DNA of 64,000 nt from Dromiciops gliroides (Eukaryota; Chordata; Mammalia; Microbiotheria; Microbiotheriidae): contig NC_057867.1 of NCBI RefSeq assembly GCF_019393635.1, positions 310,121 to 374,120 on the forward strand. The letters run 5' to 3'. The notes under the pieces were generated by a model. It ran no database searches and was not told where the DNA came from. It was given only the letters and a program-made list of their open reading frames with translations. Below are positions 1-11,150 of this stretch, piece by piece (position 1 is the first letter of the stretch; each line of letters begins with the position of its first letter). Both the position numbers and the translations under genes were made by a program.

Positions 1-503
1 CAGTGGAGAAATAGGTGGTGGCTGTCCTTAAGTATTCCTCTGTAAAGAATTATACTCTTTACTAGCTGTGTGACCCTGGGCAAGTCACTTAACCTTCAAT
101 GCCCCACCAAAAAAAAAAAGAATTACACTCTTGCACATGGTTCAATTTGAATAAAATCATCTTTTATTTTAGGGCTAGAGAAAGTGACCAAGAGGGAAGG
201 TGAAGACTTTTTTCCAAAGGAAGGAGATGGCTTAGAAACATTCTCTTCCCCAAACAGAAGAAAGGCAAAAGATTTTATAGAGGATAGATGGGGAGACCAC
301 CTGACAATGGAAAGTTTCTTTTGGGGGTGGGGAAAGGCTTGAACGAGGGGTGGGATGGTAAAGGCTTGAATGAGGGGTGGTGGTCCTGATTTCTGGAGTT
401 ATCTCTGCCCCTGTCTCCCCTTATCTCTCCTTCCTTCCTAGGTGTGTCCGTCCTTTAGTTTAACTGCTCAACAAGAAAACTTCTGAGTTAACCCAGACCC
501 ACA
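1..503 (-). mobile_element. LTR (family D, copy 1), fossil
   Basis: LTR-like sequence on the minus strand. It shares its U5-side end (CCTCTGTAAAGAATTA) and its U3-side end (GGGTTAACYCAGAAG-type) with the segment at 4588-5132. Read on the minus strand it has an AATAAA-type signal near 160-172 and a TATA-like box near 271-280, in the right order for an LTR. A truncated WSINE1 sits inside it at 61-120. No coding part is seen beside it. Family assignment beyond 'ERV-type LTR' is not possible by eye. The left end may run off the window. Confidence 0.55.
61..120 (+). mobile_element. WSINE1, 5'-truncated
   Basis: Only the CORE part and poly(A) tail are present, starting at ACTAGCTGTG. The flanks repeat as AAGAATTATACTCTT (45-59) and AGAATTACACTCTT after the tail, so this is a truncated insertion into the LTR with its TSD preserved. 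Confidence 0.85.
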
Positions 504-504
504 T

Positions 505-1305
505 GAAATATGGTTAATTATAGTTTGGGATAAACTGCCTCAGTTTACCCAAATAACTCGAGGAGACCACCAAGTCAAGCAGAGACAGGTTTATTACATC
601 CTCACGAGGACGGGCAGAACCCGATTACACACTGAAGTCTTGCAAAGATAGGCCCAATCCTCTAGGTTTTTATAGTCATCTTGAAAAGGACTGTCCCCAC
701 GTACACCTAGGGTGGATGAGCTCACAATCTAACATCCAATCCTGTCTCACCCAAGGTGCGTGCCCAGCTCGTGATCCATGTATGGAGACATGTCCAAGAA
801 CAAAGGGGAGAAGGGGAAGGGGTACAAGTCTGAGGAATGTCAAAGAAAGAGGGAGGCAGAAATCATTCCCTTATCTGACTGCAATTAATCCATGACAGGG
901 ACTGGGGTTTTGACACGTGAGAGGGGAGTAAGCTGACTATTCGGCAACAAGATTTTTATTACAGGCCATAAACTAAGGTGTAGCTGGCATGTGGGAACTA
1001 AGCAGAAGTAAAGTAAATAGTGCTAATTGGTAGAACTGTGACAAGTAATAAAACTTACTGGGGGACTGGAGATCTCCCAGACCCCATCCCCAAAGTTTAT
1101 AGAACTTACCCAAGTCCATTATCTCATCAATAAAACTTAAAGGAGACAGTAAGAATTTAACAAGCAATTAACTTTTAGGCAGAGCGAGAGGCTAGCTATT
1201 CTGGGGGGTAGGGGGGCTAGGTATCTTTCATACTCCATCCTCAGAGTTTAATCTGACTCAAATCCATAATTATCCCATACAATTATGCCGATAGTTTCCC
1301 TTACA
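505..1305 (-). mobile_element. LTR (family A, copy 1), fossil
   Basis: Minus-strand LTR. From about 523 to 1080 it is the reverse complement of 36803-37345 with high similarity. On the minus strand it could begin TGTAAGGGAAAC at 1305. It carries a TATAAAAA box (667-674) and an AATAAA signal (590-595), the same parts as copy 2. It abuts the family D LTR at 503, so the two may be parts of one older insertion. The exact 3' end is uncertain (511-523). Confidence 0.65.
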
Positions 1306-1691
1306 TTTTAGCAGCCCTGCATTCTTAGAATAAATCCCACTGGGGAGAGTGAATGACTGTTGTCCTATTTTGCTGTCATCTCTGTCATCTCCTTCCCAGG
1401 ATCTCGGTTCAAATGTGTCATTGGTATTCATTAAGGAAAGTGGTCTACAGTTTTCTTTCTGTGTTTTTCTCTCCCTGGGTGAGTTATCTAAACCATGTTT
1501 TTCCTATAAAAGGACTTTGGTGGGACTTCTTATTTACCTATTTTTTCCCCAAATAGTTTGTATATTATTATGATGGCTTGTTCCCTAAATGTTTGGTAGA
1601 ATTCACTTATAAATCTACCTGATCCTTGAGGTTTTGTCTTAGGGAACTCCTTTCTGCCTTGTTTCATTTCTTTTTTAAAAAATGGAGTGAT

Positions 1692-1823
1692 AGGGGGAAG
1701 CTAGATGGCACAGTGGATAAAGTACCTGCCCTGGATTCAGGAGTTCAAATCTCTCCTCAGACACTTGACACTTAGTAGCTAGCTGTGTGACCCTGGGCAA
1801 GTCACTTAACCCTCATTGCCCCA

Positions 1824-1825
<2 letters not shown>
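1692..1825 (+). mobile_element. WSINE1 copy
   Basis: Full-length head and CORE. The flanks repeat as AAAAATGGAGT and AAAAGTGGAGT. The poly(A) tail has been replaced by a CA dinucleotide run. Confidence 0.9.

Positions 1826-1875
<50 letters not shown>
1826..1875. repeat. (CA)n microsatellite
   Basis: About 24 CA units following the WSINE1 tail. This is a typical origin of microsatellites from SINE tails. Confidence 0.97.
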
Positions 1876-1877
<2 letters not shown>

Positions 1878-2379
1878 CAAAACAATTTTTAAAAAGTGGA
1901 GTTAAGTATTCTATTCCCCCTTCTGTTAACATGTGCAGTTTATATTTTTGTAAATTCATACATTTCACTTTGATTTTCAGTTTACCCTGCTATAGGAGTA
2001 TACAGAATATCTCCTAATAATTACTTTAATGTCATCATCATTGGATACACATTCACCCTATTTATTTTTGAGACTGGTAATTTGATTTTCTTCTTTCTTT
2101 TTTCAATCAAATAACCAATGATTTATCTAGCGAGAGCTAGATAACCCATAAAACCAACTCATAGTTTTATTTGTCAGTTGAATTTTTCAATTCTCAATTT
2201 TATTAGTCTCACCTGATCTCCACAGTCCTGTCTCCTAGAATTGTCTTAAAATTGTCTTTTTGGAGCCTGCAGTGGATGAGTAATCATCCCAATACTTTTA
2301 CTGAGTTACAGAAGACAGCAATTCTGTGTAATGATCTGAAGAACATTAAACAGAAAAGAATCAATAGCACAATAATGGT

Positions 2380-2625
2380 AATAAAAATAATAAAGACTTC
2401 TATAGTGCTTCATGGTTTGAAAAACCCTTTTTAAATACCTCATTTGAACCTTACAATCATTGTGTAATTTACTTACCATACATATCATCACCCCCATTTC
2501 ACAGATATGAAAATTGAGGTTTACAGAGTTTCAGTGGCTTGCCTAGGGTCACACAATAAGTAAGGCTGCGCTTCAATCTAGGTCTTGTGCCTCCTATTCC
2601 TGTTGTCTCTCCACTATGCCAGTTC
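2380..2625 (-). mobile_element. MIR copy
   Basis: Antisense MIR: a CCCATTTCACAGAT block, then GGCTTGCCTAGGGTCACACA, ending in a clinic of degenerate tRNA-head sequence. The divergence points to an ancient insertion. Confidence 0.8.
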
Positions 2626-2639
2626 ACTAGTGGCAGGCA

Positions 2640-3690
2640 GCTATTGTTGGAGAGAATCAAAGCCCAAATCTGAAGTAGTTCTAGAAAGACACTGATGAAA
2701 TCACTTGGTAGAGGAGACAGAGCCAGAGAGGAGGGTGTGGCTCCCTCTTCTCCAGGCTCTGGAAGGTTTGTATTACATAGGATTTAGACCAGGGTAGTCT
2801 CACATGAACAAAGAGGGCAGATGTTCCTGTGTGCCTGAGTGTCTCCCCCCTCCCCTCCCCAATCCCTTCCTGATCTTTGTTTCCTCAGGCCTGGAGAAAG
2901 GAGGCTGAGATCTGCCCCTCCCCCAGACCACCCCCTTTCTCCTCTGCTCTGCTCTGAGGCTTGGGAGGAATCCAAGTCCCTTTGAAGGGCTGGTGCTTTC
3001 CTTTTGTGGAGCCCAGGACCCACTCCCTTCATGTCCCCTTCCCCCTCCTTGGCCTCCATTTCCCAATTTTGACCCTCAACAAGCCCAAGCTGACCTCAGG
3101 AGCTGCCCCCCACCCCCAGCCCCAGCAGCCTGCCCTCAGGACCCTGGGACCCTGGTCAGCCCCGGGCCCACCTGCAGGTGGAAGATGCACTGGGGCCCCC
3201 TCCCCTGGCCAGGCTGGGTGATGGGGCTAAGGGAAAGGATGGGGGGTGGGCTCCCCACTGCTCTGGGCCTGATAAGTCCCCTCTCCTCCCTCCTCCCCCC
3301 TCCCTTTCCCTTCTATTCTGGGAGGAGACTAGCCCCACCCTACAGTGAGGTCACATTGCCCACCCCCTCCTACCCTCTATTTCTGTATGTTCTCTTTGTC
3401 TCTGGAGGAGGAGGAAGAGATCACCCCATCTCCCTCTTCCTTTGACTGTGTGAGCATCTTAAGATCTGCCTGTCCCTCACCCTCTCCCATTCCCCTTCCC
3501 CTGGACACCCCATCCTCCAGACTGAACGATCCTGAGGGGCCTGCTACTGCCTAAGAGGCTGGGTGTGAGGTGAGAGCCCCCTCCCTGCTCCTTCCTGTTT
3601 TCCTCCCATTTTTTTCCTTATCTTCTCCTTGGTTTCTCCCCCAAACTTTTCATGAATCTCCCCCATTGACTTCTCTTGGGGTCCAGGGGA
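2640..3690. other. GC-rich unique stretch, no gene assigned
   Basis: Rich in CCCC/CCTC runs, with short open frames on both strands (up to 150 codons at 2993-3445). The frames are proline/serine/glycine-rich and overlap on both strands, as expected from GC-rich low-complexity DNA. I see no recognisable domain. A nearby promoter or an untranslated exon of a host gene is possible but not shown. Confidence 0.4.
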
Positions 3691-3697
3691 TACTTGG

Positions 3698-4349
3698 AAG
3701 GGGGTGTGTGTGTGTGTGTAAGGTCATGGAAGTCTGAATCCCTTTGTTATGTATGTAGCTTGTTGTGTGTGTGCAAGATCATGGAAGTATTAATACCTTT
3801 GTTTATGCCTTCTTGTGTGTATGTAGGTAGAATCCTCTGTGTGTGTGTGTGAGTGTGTTTATGGGTTTGTAAGGTCGTGAGAGTATGAATCCCTTTGTTT
3901 ATGCTGCTTTTGTCGTAAGTAGGATTCTGTGTTTCTGTGCGTGTGTGTGTTTGTGTGTAGGATCATAGGAATATTAATCCCTTTGTTTATGCTTTTGTTG
4001 TGGATGTAAGTAGAATTGTGTGTGTGTGTAAGATCATGGAAGTATTAATACCTTTGTTTATGCCTTTTTTGTGTATTTGGGTAGAATCCTCTGTGTGAGT
4101 GTGAGTGTGTGTTTATGGGTTTGTAAGGTCTTGAGAATATGAATCCCTTTGTTTATGCTGCTTTTGTTGTGTAAGTAAGTAGGATTCTGTTTGTGTGTGT
4201 GTAAAGTCCTGGGAATATCAATCCCTTTCTTTATGTCTTTGTTGAGTGTGTAGGTAGGATCGTGTGTCTTTGTGTGTGTGTCTGTGTGTGTAGGGTCATG
4301 GGAATAATAATCCCTTTGTTTATGCCTTTGTTGTATGTGTAGGTAGGGT

Positions 4350-4384
<35 letters not shown>

Positions 4385-4385
4385 A
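3698..4385. repeat. TG-rich minisatellite, 8 units in a higher-order pattern
   Basis: The block CCTTTGTTTATG recurs at about 3740, 3798, 3890, 3980, 4051, 4147, 4223 and 4313, each followed by a GTAGGTAGRATC-type block and a TG run. Triplets of units repeat at about 243-257 bp (3798 to 4051, 3890 to 4147, 3980 to 4223), so there is a higher-order repeat. The array ends in a pure (GT)n run of about 30 bp. Confidence 0.9.
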
Positions 4386-4587
4386 TACTGTGTGTCTCTG
4401 GTCCTCCAGGACTGCTCCTGCCTGGGGCTCCCTGCCTACCCAGGCCTCAGGCTGGAGGACTGGAGCTTGGGGGGTCACGGGATGGGGTGGGGTGTGGTAC
4501 GGGCCAGCAGGGAGAAGCCTTTGGGAACACTCCCTCCCTCCCCATCTCATGTGGACCTTTTAACTTTCTGCTCTGGGGAGAGAGCAC

Positions 4588-5132
4588 GTGGGTGCTTAGG
4601 ATTCCTCTGTAAAGAATTACACTCTGGTGCAAGTCCCATTTAGGAATAAAAGACCAGGCTTATTGGGGTACAATAGAGAAAAACGCTTTCCTCCCCACTA
4701 GCTTGGGGAGCGCCCTTTTATAGGGCTGAAATGGCGTGGGTAAGCCTGTCCCTTATTGGGCAATGGGTTGGGGGTCATCTGGTGGTGGGCTGGAGTAGTT
4801 TGATGATTGGTCCTGAGCAATCTGGTGATGGGCGTTAACTCCATCCTGGTGGGTCCCAGCAGTCTGCTGGTGGGCGGTTCCTGGGTCTTCTCCTGCTGAA
4901 GTCACGCCCAACAGGATTACCTCATGGAGGTAGTGAGGAGGGCTGGAATGTAGGGTGGTGGTCCTGGAGCTTGCTAAATTCCATCCTGTGCTGCTTATCT
5001 CTCTGGGGTGTGTCTCTCCTTGGGTGAGCTCTAGGAGAGCCCTACTTGATTTCAAGGGACAACTCCTGGGGTTTCAAGGAAAAAGTTCCTTGACTTAGTT
5101 CCCCAGACAACTTCTGGGGTAACCGGGGCCCA
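4588..5132 (-). mobile_element. LTR (family D, copy 2), fossil
   Basis: Minus-strand LTR running from TGGGCCCCGGTTACC (5132) down to the AATCCTAAGCACC end near 4588. It has a TATAAAAGGG box on the minus strand (4715-4723) and an AATAAA/TTATTGGGG region near 4655-4670. It shares both ends with copy 1. No TSD or internal region is obvious. It looks like a solo LTR. Confidence 0.65.
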
Positions 5133-5480
5133 TAATCCTCCCATAGCACTTCTTTCCTCCCTTTCTCCCATGCTTGGCCTGGCCTTGGGGCTGGGGAGAG
5201 AGGAGACATTCTAGCAACTCTTCCCCTCCCCTTCTCCATATCATCTCTTTCATGTTGTGTTCCTTAACGAAATATTTGTTGTCTCTTCTGGTTTCAACCA
5301 GCACCCGGTGAATGGTGCATTTCCGTGTACCTTGTTGTGGAACAGAAAGAGGGGACTGTCCCCGACCCTGCGGATCTCCATGATTTACAGACTGAAAGAG
5401 CAGAGTTGTTTTCAGGTGCACTCCTCTCTTTATGAGGGATTCAGAGCATTTCGTCCTAGGGCTATGGGTAGCTTGCATTT
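5133..5480. other. Unclassified stretch
   Basis: Pyrimidine-rich, then mixed sequence between an LTR and antisense L1. A 169-codon plus-strand frame (5257-5766) runs from here into antisense L1 and so is not a credible host gene. Confidence 0.4.
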
Positions 5481-6160
5481 CCTTTCTACCTTTGAAAACT
5501 TCCTGTTCATACCCTTTGACCTATTGAGAATGGCTCTTAATGTTGCAAACTGGAATCAGTTCCCTCTAGATCTTGCATATTCGACAGTCCTTAGGGAGCT
5601 TTACTGCAAAGATGTTGCCCCTCACTTCACTGTGACCCTTCTCATTTTCACTGCATTGACTCTCTTTGTGCCAAGACATTTCCACTTTATCAAAGCAGAT
5701 TTCTCCATTTTAATACATGATCCTCTCTGTTGTTTGTTCTATCCAGACCTCTTCCCCTCTCCCTAGATGTAAAAAGTAATTTTCTCCTTGCTCCTCTAAT
5801 TTGCTATTGAGCCCCTTTCACATCTGATTCATGTATCCATTTGTACTTTAATTTGGTTGATGGTGTCAGCTTTTGATGTCCTCTGAAATTTCTGGCAAAC
5901 TGCTTTTCCATTATGCCATCTTTTAAAAAATTATCAAATAGTTGGCCTCAGGCACTTGACAAATGCTAGCTGTGTGACCCTGGGCAAGTCACTTAACCCT
6001 CATTGCCCCACCAGAAAAAAAACGATCACATAGTTTGTTCTCCCCTGTCCCCCCTTCAGATTCGCTAAACGTCAGTATTTTATTTGTTTGCTCGTATACA
6101 TTGCATACCTAATCTTTTTCATTCATCAGTATCCTAATTTTTAACAAGTATCAATTGATT
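5480..6160 (-). mobile_element. L1 LINE fragment, antisense 3' half of ORF2
   Basis: AACTTCCTGTTCATACCCTT and ATGTATCCATTTGTACTTTA match the complement of L1 ORF2 blocks seen in the longer copies in this window. Diverged. A truncated WSINE1 is inserted at 5943-6022. Confidence 0.7.
5943..6022 (+). mobile_element. WSINE1, 5'-truncated
   Basis: Starts within the CORE (GGCCTCAGGCACTTGAC). The flanks repeat as ATCAAATAGTT before and ATCACATAGTTT after. Confidence 0.85.
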
Positions 6161-6164
6161 TCTG

Positions 6165-6420
6165 GTCAGCCTGGGGTTCTGCTGGGCCCCTAGTCGGGAA
6201 GACTTGTCATTTGGTGTTCAAATCTGGTCTCAAGAAGAATCAACCTCATGGGTTAGTTGTAATGAATCTCCCTTCAAATGTAGTCTCAAACCCTCAGAGT
6301 GATGCTCAGCAAGTCATTTAACCCTGCTTGCCTCAGTTCTTCAACTCTCAAATGAGCTGCAAAAAGAAATGGCAACCACTCTAGGATCTTTGCCAAGAAA
6401 ACAAACCCCACAGGGGGTCC
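6165..6420 (+). mobile_element. Older CORE-SINE (MIR/MAR1-like)
   Basis: Degraded head (GTGTTCAAATCTGGTCTCA), CORE remnant (CAGCAAGTCATTTAACCCTG) and a CTCAGTT..TCAAATGAGCTG tail. This is an older tail type than WSINE1. Confidence 0.6.
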
Positions 6421-6559
6421 AGAAAAATCAGATGGGTCTAAACCTTGGTTTAGCTTTTGGTTTTCATAATCACTGATTTCTAGTATACTTTGAGATCTGC
6501 CACTGTTGATCACTAACCCACCCCCCTTTCTTTCCTCCTTCCCCCTTCCATTATTACTT

Positions 6560-6800
6560 TTGAGATGATTGACCTTTTTACCAAAAACCTTTGTGGATGT
6601 TTTCTGTTTTTTACACCACCGGGGGATCCCATGTATCTCTCCCTCTCCCCATGCTCAGGAGCCGTGCTATGGAAGAAATTGTATTTATTGTTTTAGGGAG
6701 GAAAAGAAAAGTGAGCAGAACTGATTGAAGCATTCAGGAAATGGTGTGCAATGTGCAACCCCTGTGGACCTCTCACCTTCTGAATGGGGTAAGGTAATGG
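6560..6800. repeat. Unclassified dispersed repeat (copy 1)
   Basis: Contains GGGATCCCATGTATCTCTCC, then TTATTGTTTTAGGGAGGAAA, in the same order as at 11990-12120. Two copies with shared order suggest an interspersed element that I cannot name. Confidence 0.5.
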
Positions 6801-6943
6801 TGTCTTCTCACCATTTAGGTATCAAAACCATATTTCTTCCATAAAAGGAATCTGATAGGACTCCTCCTTTTCTTGTTTTTTTACAATAGTTTATATAGTC
6901 TTAGGATGAAATGTTTTTAAAATATCTAATAGAATTCACTCTC

Positions 6944-7095
6944 GGGGGGCAGCTAGATGGCACAGTGGTTAAAGCACCGGCCCTGGATTCAGGAATACCT
7001 GAGTTCAAATCCGGCCTCAGACACTTGACACTTACTAGCTGTGTGACCATGGGCAAGTCACTTAACCCCCATTGCCTAAGAAAAAAAAAAAAAAA
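6944..7095 (+). mobile_element. WSINE1 copy
   Basis: Full length, inserted in antisense L1. AGAATTCACT occurs on both sides as the TSD. Confidence 0.93.
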
Positions 7096-7888
7096 GAATT
7101 CACTTTCTAATCTATCTAGTCCTGGGGATTTTTTCTGAGGGAACTCAGTAATGCCACGTTCAATTTCTTCTTTTAACATGAAGCTATTGAAATAGTTTCT
7201 TTCCGCTCCTGTTTACCTGGGCATTTTATATTTTTTGTAAGTATTCATCCATTTCACGGACATTGTCTCTTTTGCTGGCATATGACAGGGCCAAATAAGT
7301 CCTAATAATTGCTTTAATTTCATCTTTGTTGGTTATGCATTCACCCGTTCCTTCTTGAGGCTGGTAATTTGGTTTTCTTTCTTTTTGTTCATCAAATTAA
7401 CCAATGGTTAATCTATTTTATTAGGATTTAGATAAAACCAGCACCTACTTTGATTTATTGATTTGATTTTTTCCAAAAGTCTTAAACTCACCTTTTGTTT
7501 CTGCATTTCCATTTTGATATTTCATTGGAAATTATGTCATTTGTTCTTTTTCTAGTTTTGTGATCTGTTCTGTCTCTGTGTTATTGATGTAAGCATTTAG
7601 AAATAGAAATTTTCCCAAAGTACTGCTTTGGAAGCATCTCACAAATCTTGGAATGCTGCCTCATGGTTTTAATGCTCTTAATGAAATAATTGATTGCTTC
7701 TATGCTTTGTTCTTTGAGTCATTCGTTCTTTAGGATTAGATTATTTACTTTCCATTAATTTGTAATCTCTCTTTCCATGTCCTTTTCTTTAACATAATTT
7801 TTATTGCATCATGATTTGCAAAAGATGCATTTAATAGTTCTGCTTTTCTGCATTTGACTGTGAGGTTTATATAGAGATTTGGGGGTGG

Positions 7889-8023
7889 GGGGCTCAGCAA
7901 TTGGGGTTAAGTGACTTGCCCAGGGTAACACAGCTAGTAAGTGCTGTGTCTGAGGTCGGATTTGAACTCAGGTCCTCCTGAATCCAGGGCCAGTGCTCTA
8001 TCCACTGCACCACCTAGCTGCCC
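7889..8023 (-). mobile_element. WSINE1 copy
   Basis: Full length, minus strand. A long TSD is visible: TGACTGTGAGGTTTATATA on the left and again right after the SINE head. Confidence 0.93.
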
Positions 8024-8310
8024 GTGACTGTGAGGTTTATATAACCTAATACATGGTAAGCTTTTGTGTAGGTGCCTTGTAACACTAAGAATAATGTATA
8101 TTGTTTTGTATCCCAATTCAGTTTTCTCTAGAGGTCTATCATATCAAACTTTCATAAAATTCTCAACATCTCCTTTTGTCCTTTCTTGTTTATTCTGTGA
8201 TTAGATTTATCTAGTTCTAACGGGGAAAGTTGATGTCCCCCAGTAATCTAGTTTTAATGTCAATTTCCTCCTGTAAATCATTTGACTCCTCCTTTAGAAA
8301 TATGGGTGCT

Positions 8311-8468
8311 GGGGCAGCTAGGTGGCGCAGTGGATGGAGCACCGGCCCTGGATTCAGGAGGACCTGAGTTCAAATCCGGCCTCAGACACTTAACACTTAC
8401 TAGCTGTGTGACCCTGGGCAAGTCACTTAACCCCAATTGCCTCATTAAAAAAAAAAGAAAAACAAAAA
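8311..8468 (+). mobile_element. WSINE1 copy
   Basis: Full length. AGAAATATGGGTGCT is repeated before the head and after the A-rich tail. Confidence 0.93.
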
Positions 8469-9159
8469 GAAATATGGGTGCTATATGATTTGGTAGAAGT
8501 ATATTTAGTACATATATTACTTCCTTGTTTATGATAAGTTTTAGGAAGGTGTACTTTTCTTCTTTGTTTCTTTTCATTATATCTTTCCTTACTTTGATTT
8601 TTCTGAGATCATGATTGTTACTCCTGCTTTTATTTTTTACTTCACTGAAGCATAAAATATTTTCCTCCAGTCTTTTACCTTTCCTCTGTGTGTATATCTA
8701 CTTCAAATATGTTTCTTGTAAACAGCATAGTTTGGTATTCTGGGTTTGAATCCACTGTGCTATCTGTTTCTGGTTTGTGGTTGAGTTCATCCCATTGACA
8801 TTTACACTTGTGATTACTAACTGTGTATTTCCCTCTATCCTGTTTTTCCCATTTCTACTTTTTTTCTGTCTCTCCTTTTACCTTGTCCCTCCTCACCAGT
8901 GTTTTGCTTCTGCCTACTTGTCCCTCAGTCTGTCTTTCTTTCAGCCTCCAACATTTACTTGTCCCTACTCCTCCTATTTCCCTATGGGGTAAGAGAAATG
9001 TCTATATGCAAGTGAATGTATATGTTATTGCCTCCTTGAGCCAAATCCATTGAGAGTAAGGTTTACTCACCTCATCACCAGCTCCCCATGGCCCCTATTT
9101 CATTACCATCATTGTAATAAGTCTTTTGCATGTAGACATTTTGACATTGTTGTCCTTTT

Positions 9160-9428
9160 CTGAGTTTCTGTTTTGATCTGCCCTGTTATGACAGTATCAT
9201 TATATGTTAATGGCTTTTTTTTTCTTTTTCAATTTTCCAGCCTATATTTTGACTTGTGGTACAGGGACCACTTTCCCAAGTTTCTCAAATCGAGGCTCAA
9301 GAGCCTTGGGGACTGGTGGCTTGCCTGTTGTGACTGGATCTCCAAGTCTCCCAGGCCTGGCCACTAGCCTGTTGGATTTCATATATGTGAATGGAGGTAA
9401 CACTTTAAGTGAACATGGAAGCTAGCCC

Positions 9429-9470
<42 letters not shown>

Positions 9471-9555
9471 ATGCTAGCAACAGGGAATTTGGGAACTAAA
9501 GACTCATGGGTCATGAGGGCCCTGCAAAGTGATATTACTCCCTCATAGATTGAAC
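9160..9555. other. Unique stretch with a GT microsatellite
   Basis: No recognised gene or element. A pure (GT)n run lies at about 9431-9468. Confidence 0.5.
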
Positions 9556-9660
9556 TGTAGCTCTGTCTCCAGTGCTTAGAGCCAGGAAGAACTGAGTTCA
9601 AATCCTGCTTCTGATACCTACTAGTTGCATGACCCTGGACAAGTCCCTTAACCTGTCCCC
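9555..9660 (+). mobile_element. Older CORE-SINE/MIR remnant
   Basis: GAGTTCAAATCCTGCTTCTG, then a CORE-like ATGACCCTGGACAAGTCCCT. Clearly diverged. Confidence 0.65.
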
Positions 9661-9721
9661 ACCATTTTGATGCATGGCTGGGCTAATAAAATGTGATGAT
9701 GAGGGGATCTTCCTAATTACA

Positions 9722-9870
9722 TTTTTTTTTTTTTGGTGAGGCAATGGGGGTTAAGGGACTTGCCCAGGGTCACACAGCTAGTAAGTGTTAAGTGTCTGAG
9801 ATCGGATTTGAACTCAGGTACTCCTGACTCCAGGGCCGGTGCTCTATCCACTGCACCACCTAGCTGCCCC
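9722..9870 (-). mobile_element. WSINE1 copy
   Basis: Full length; poly(T) start and CACCTAGCTGCCCC end. Confidence 0.92.
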
Positions 9871-10419
9871 AAGGTATTTGATTTTAAAGGAAGAAGCAGA
9901 CCACACCAGCATGGATTACATATTTCAATATATTGGGGTCACTGGGGATAATTATGTTGGATAAAGGAATTCACTCACGAGACCAGTCCTATGGTGGCAA
10001 CAGGACAGAGTGATGGATCCCTGCACTCTCAGTGGGCCAGGTCGGATATTATACAGAAACAGAACCAAGAAGGCCAAAAGGCAGGGATGACCAGGGCTCA
10101 AGTGCAAAGTTTCCCATGGGACAGCTGAAGCCTCCCTTGCTGTTTCATTCAAGGTAGTTTGCATTCTCTGTGGGATCATAGGTCCTCCTCCCAGACACTT
10201 GAGCCCATCCAACATCAAGATACTTGGGCAGTTCCTAACTCAGGTAGGGCAACTCAGGTTTTTCCTCAGGATGGGTGGTGTACTTAGAAAGGGCTAAGCC
10301 CTTGCAGAAGCTCAGTGTACTGAGAATGAGCCCCTTTCCTACCCTTCCCTGCCTCAAGCCAGCCTCCTGAACAGTGGCTTGGCAACAGTCTTCTGGGATC
10401 TCTGAATCTCTCCATCTAG
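9871..10419. other. Unclassified stretch
   Basis: A mixed region that might include another LTR on the minus strand (GATATTATACAG near 10047 is TATA-like), but no paired copy is present to support this. Confidence 0.3.
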
Positions 10420-10535
10420 GGGGCTTAGGGTTAGGACTCCAGGCTTGGAATTAGGAACATCTGAGTTCAAATCCAGCCTGAGGAACTTATTAGCTGTGTG
10501 ACCTTTGACAAGGGCAAGTCAGAGTGTTCCAAGTC
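10420..10535 (+). mobile_element. MIR/CORE-SINE remnant
   Basis: GAGTTCAAATCCAGCCTGAG, then TTATTAGCTGTGTGACCTTTG. Diverged, tail lost. Confidence 0.65.
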
Positions 10536-10729
10536 CAGCACTCTTTCATCTTTCTGCCTCCTCAGTAAGATTGACAACCATCTGAATGTGTCTGTGATCT
10601 TACAGAGTTGTCTGGGGCACTAAGAGGTTCGGTGCCTTGACTGTGGTCATGCTGGTAGCATGAGTCTGAAGCAGGGCTCGGTCTCTGAGCCTTCCTGACT
10701 CTGCAGCTGGCCGTCTCTCCTTAGGCCTC

Positions 10730-11150
10730 AGAGGATCCCCCTCTTTCATCCAGATGCAGTTCAAGCATCCCCTATTCCATGAAGCCTTTCTTTCTTGCTT
10801 TTTGGGGAGGCAGCTGGGGTTAAGTGACTTGCCCAGGGTCACACAGCCAGTGTCAAATGTCTGAGGCCAGATTTGAACTCAGGGCCTCCTGAATCCAGGG
10901 CTGGTGCTCTATCCACTGCATCACCTAGCTGCCCCCCATGAAGGCTTTCTTGATGCCTTGCTCCCAGACTGCCTTGGACTTTGCCTTTATTTGCATTTAT
11001 TCTCTATACCCTTTAGTGTATTTTCTGTCTCCTTAGAAGGTAACCTTGTAGTGCTTAGGGACTGTGTCCTACTGAGTGTTTGCTTCTCCAGGGCCTAGCA
11101 CAGTGCCTATGAAGCAGTAGGTACTGAAGGAGTGCTTGCTGATTGCTTAA
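10730..11150 (+). mobile_element. L2/CR1-type LINE 3' end, split by a WSINE1
   Basis: Shows the usual L2 tail order: CATGAAGCC-TTTC, then TAGGGACTGTGTCCTACTGA, then CCTAGCACAGTGCCTATGAA and a GCTTGCTGATTG end. A WSINE1 (10801-10936) splits it, with CCATGAAGSCTTTCTT on both sides. Confidence 0.75.
10801..10936 (-). mobile_element. WSINE1 copy
   Basis: Minus strand, slightly diverged. TSD CCATGAAGCCTTTCTT / CCATGAAGGCTTTCTT. Confidence 0.92.

Larger units (their letters stand above)
1390..2215 (-). mobile_element. L1 LINE fragment, ORF2 antisense
   Basis: The plus strand reads as the complement of marsupial L1 ORF2; for example the stretch around 1598-1650 is the antisense of the PGPDG(F)-type reverse-transcriptase region, also found at 39115-39160 in sense. 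A WSINE1 with a CA-repeat tail interrupts it at 1692-1875. It is old and diverged, with no long open frame. Confidence 0.7.
6820..9160 (-). mobile_element. L1 LINE, antisense, interrupted by three WSINE1s
   Basis: From CATATTTCTTCCATAAAAGG to beyond the TTGAGTTCATCCCATTGACA block, the plus strand follows the complement of L1 ORF2 and then its 5' (endonuclease/inter-ORF) part. WSINE1 insertions lie at 6944, 7889 and 8311, each with its own TSD. Many stops; no coding capacity. Confidence 0.75.

Noticed and set aside
2993-3445. 150-codon open frame in GC-rich DNA as a host gene
   Set aside because: Overlapping frames on both strands, low-complexity proline/serine content, no domain and no repeat-free conservation evidence.
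5257-5766. 169-codon open frame
   Set aside because: Its second half is antisense L1, so the frame is accidental.
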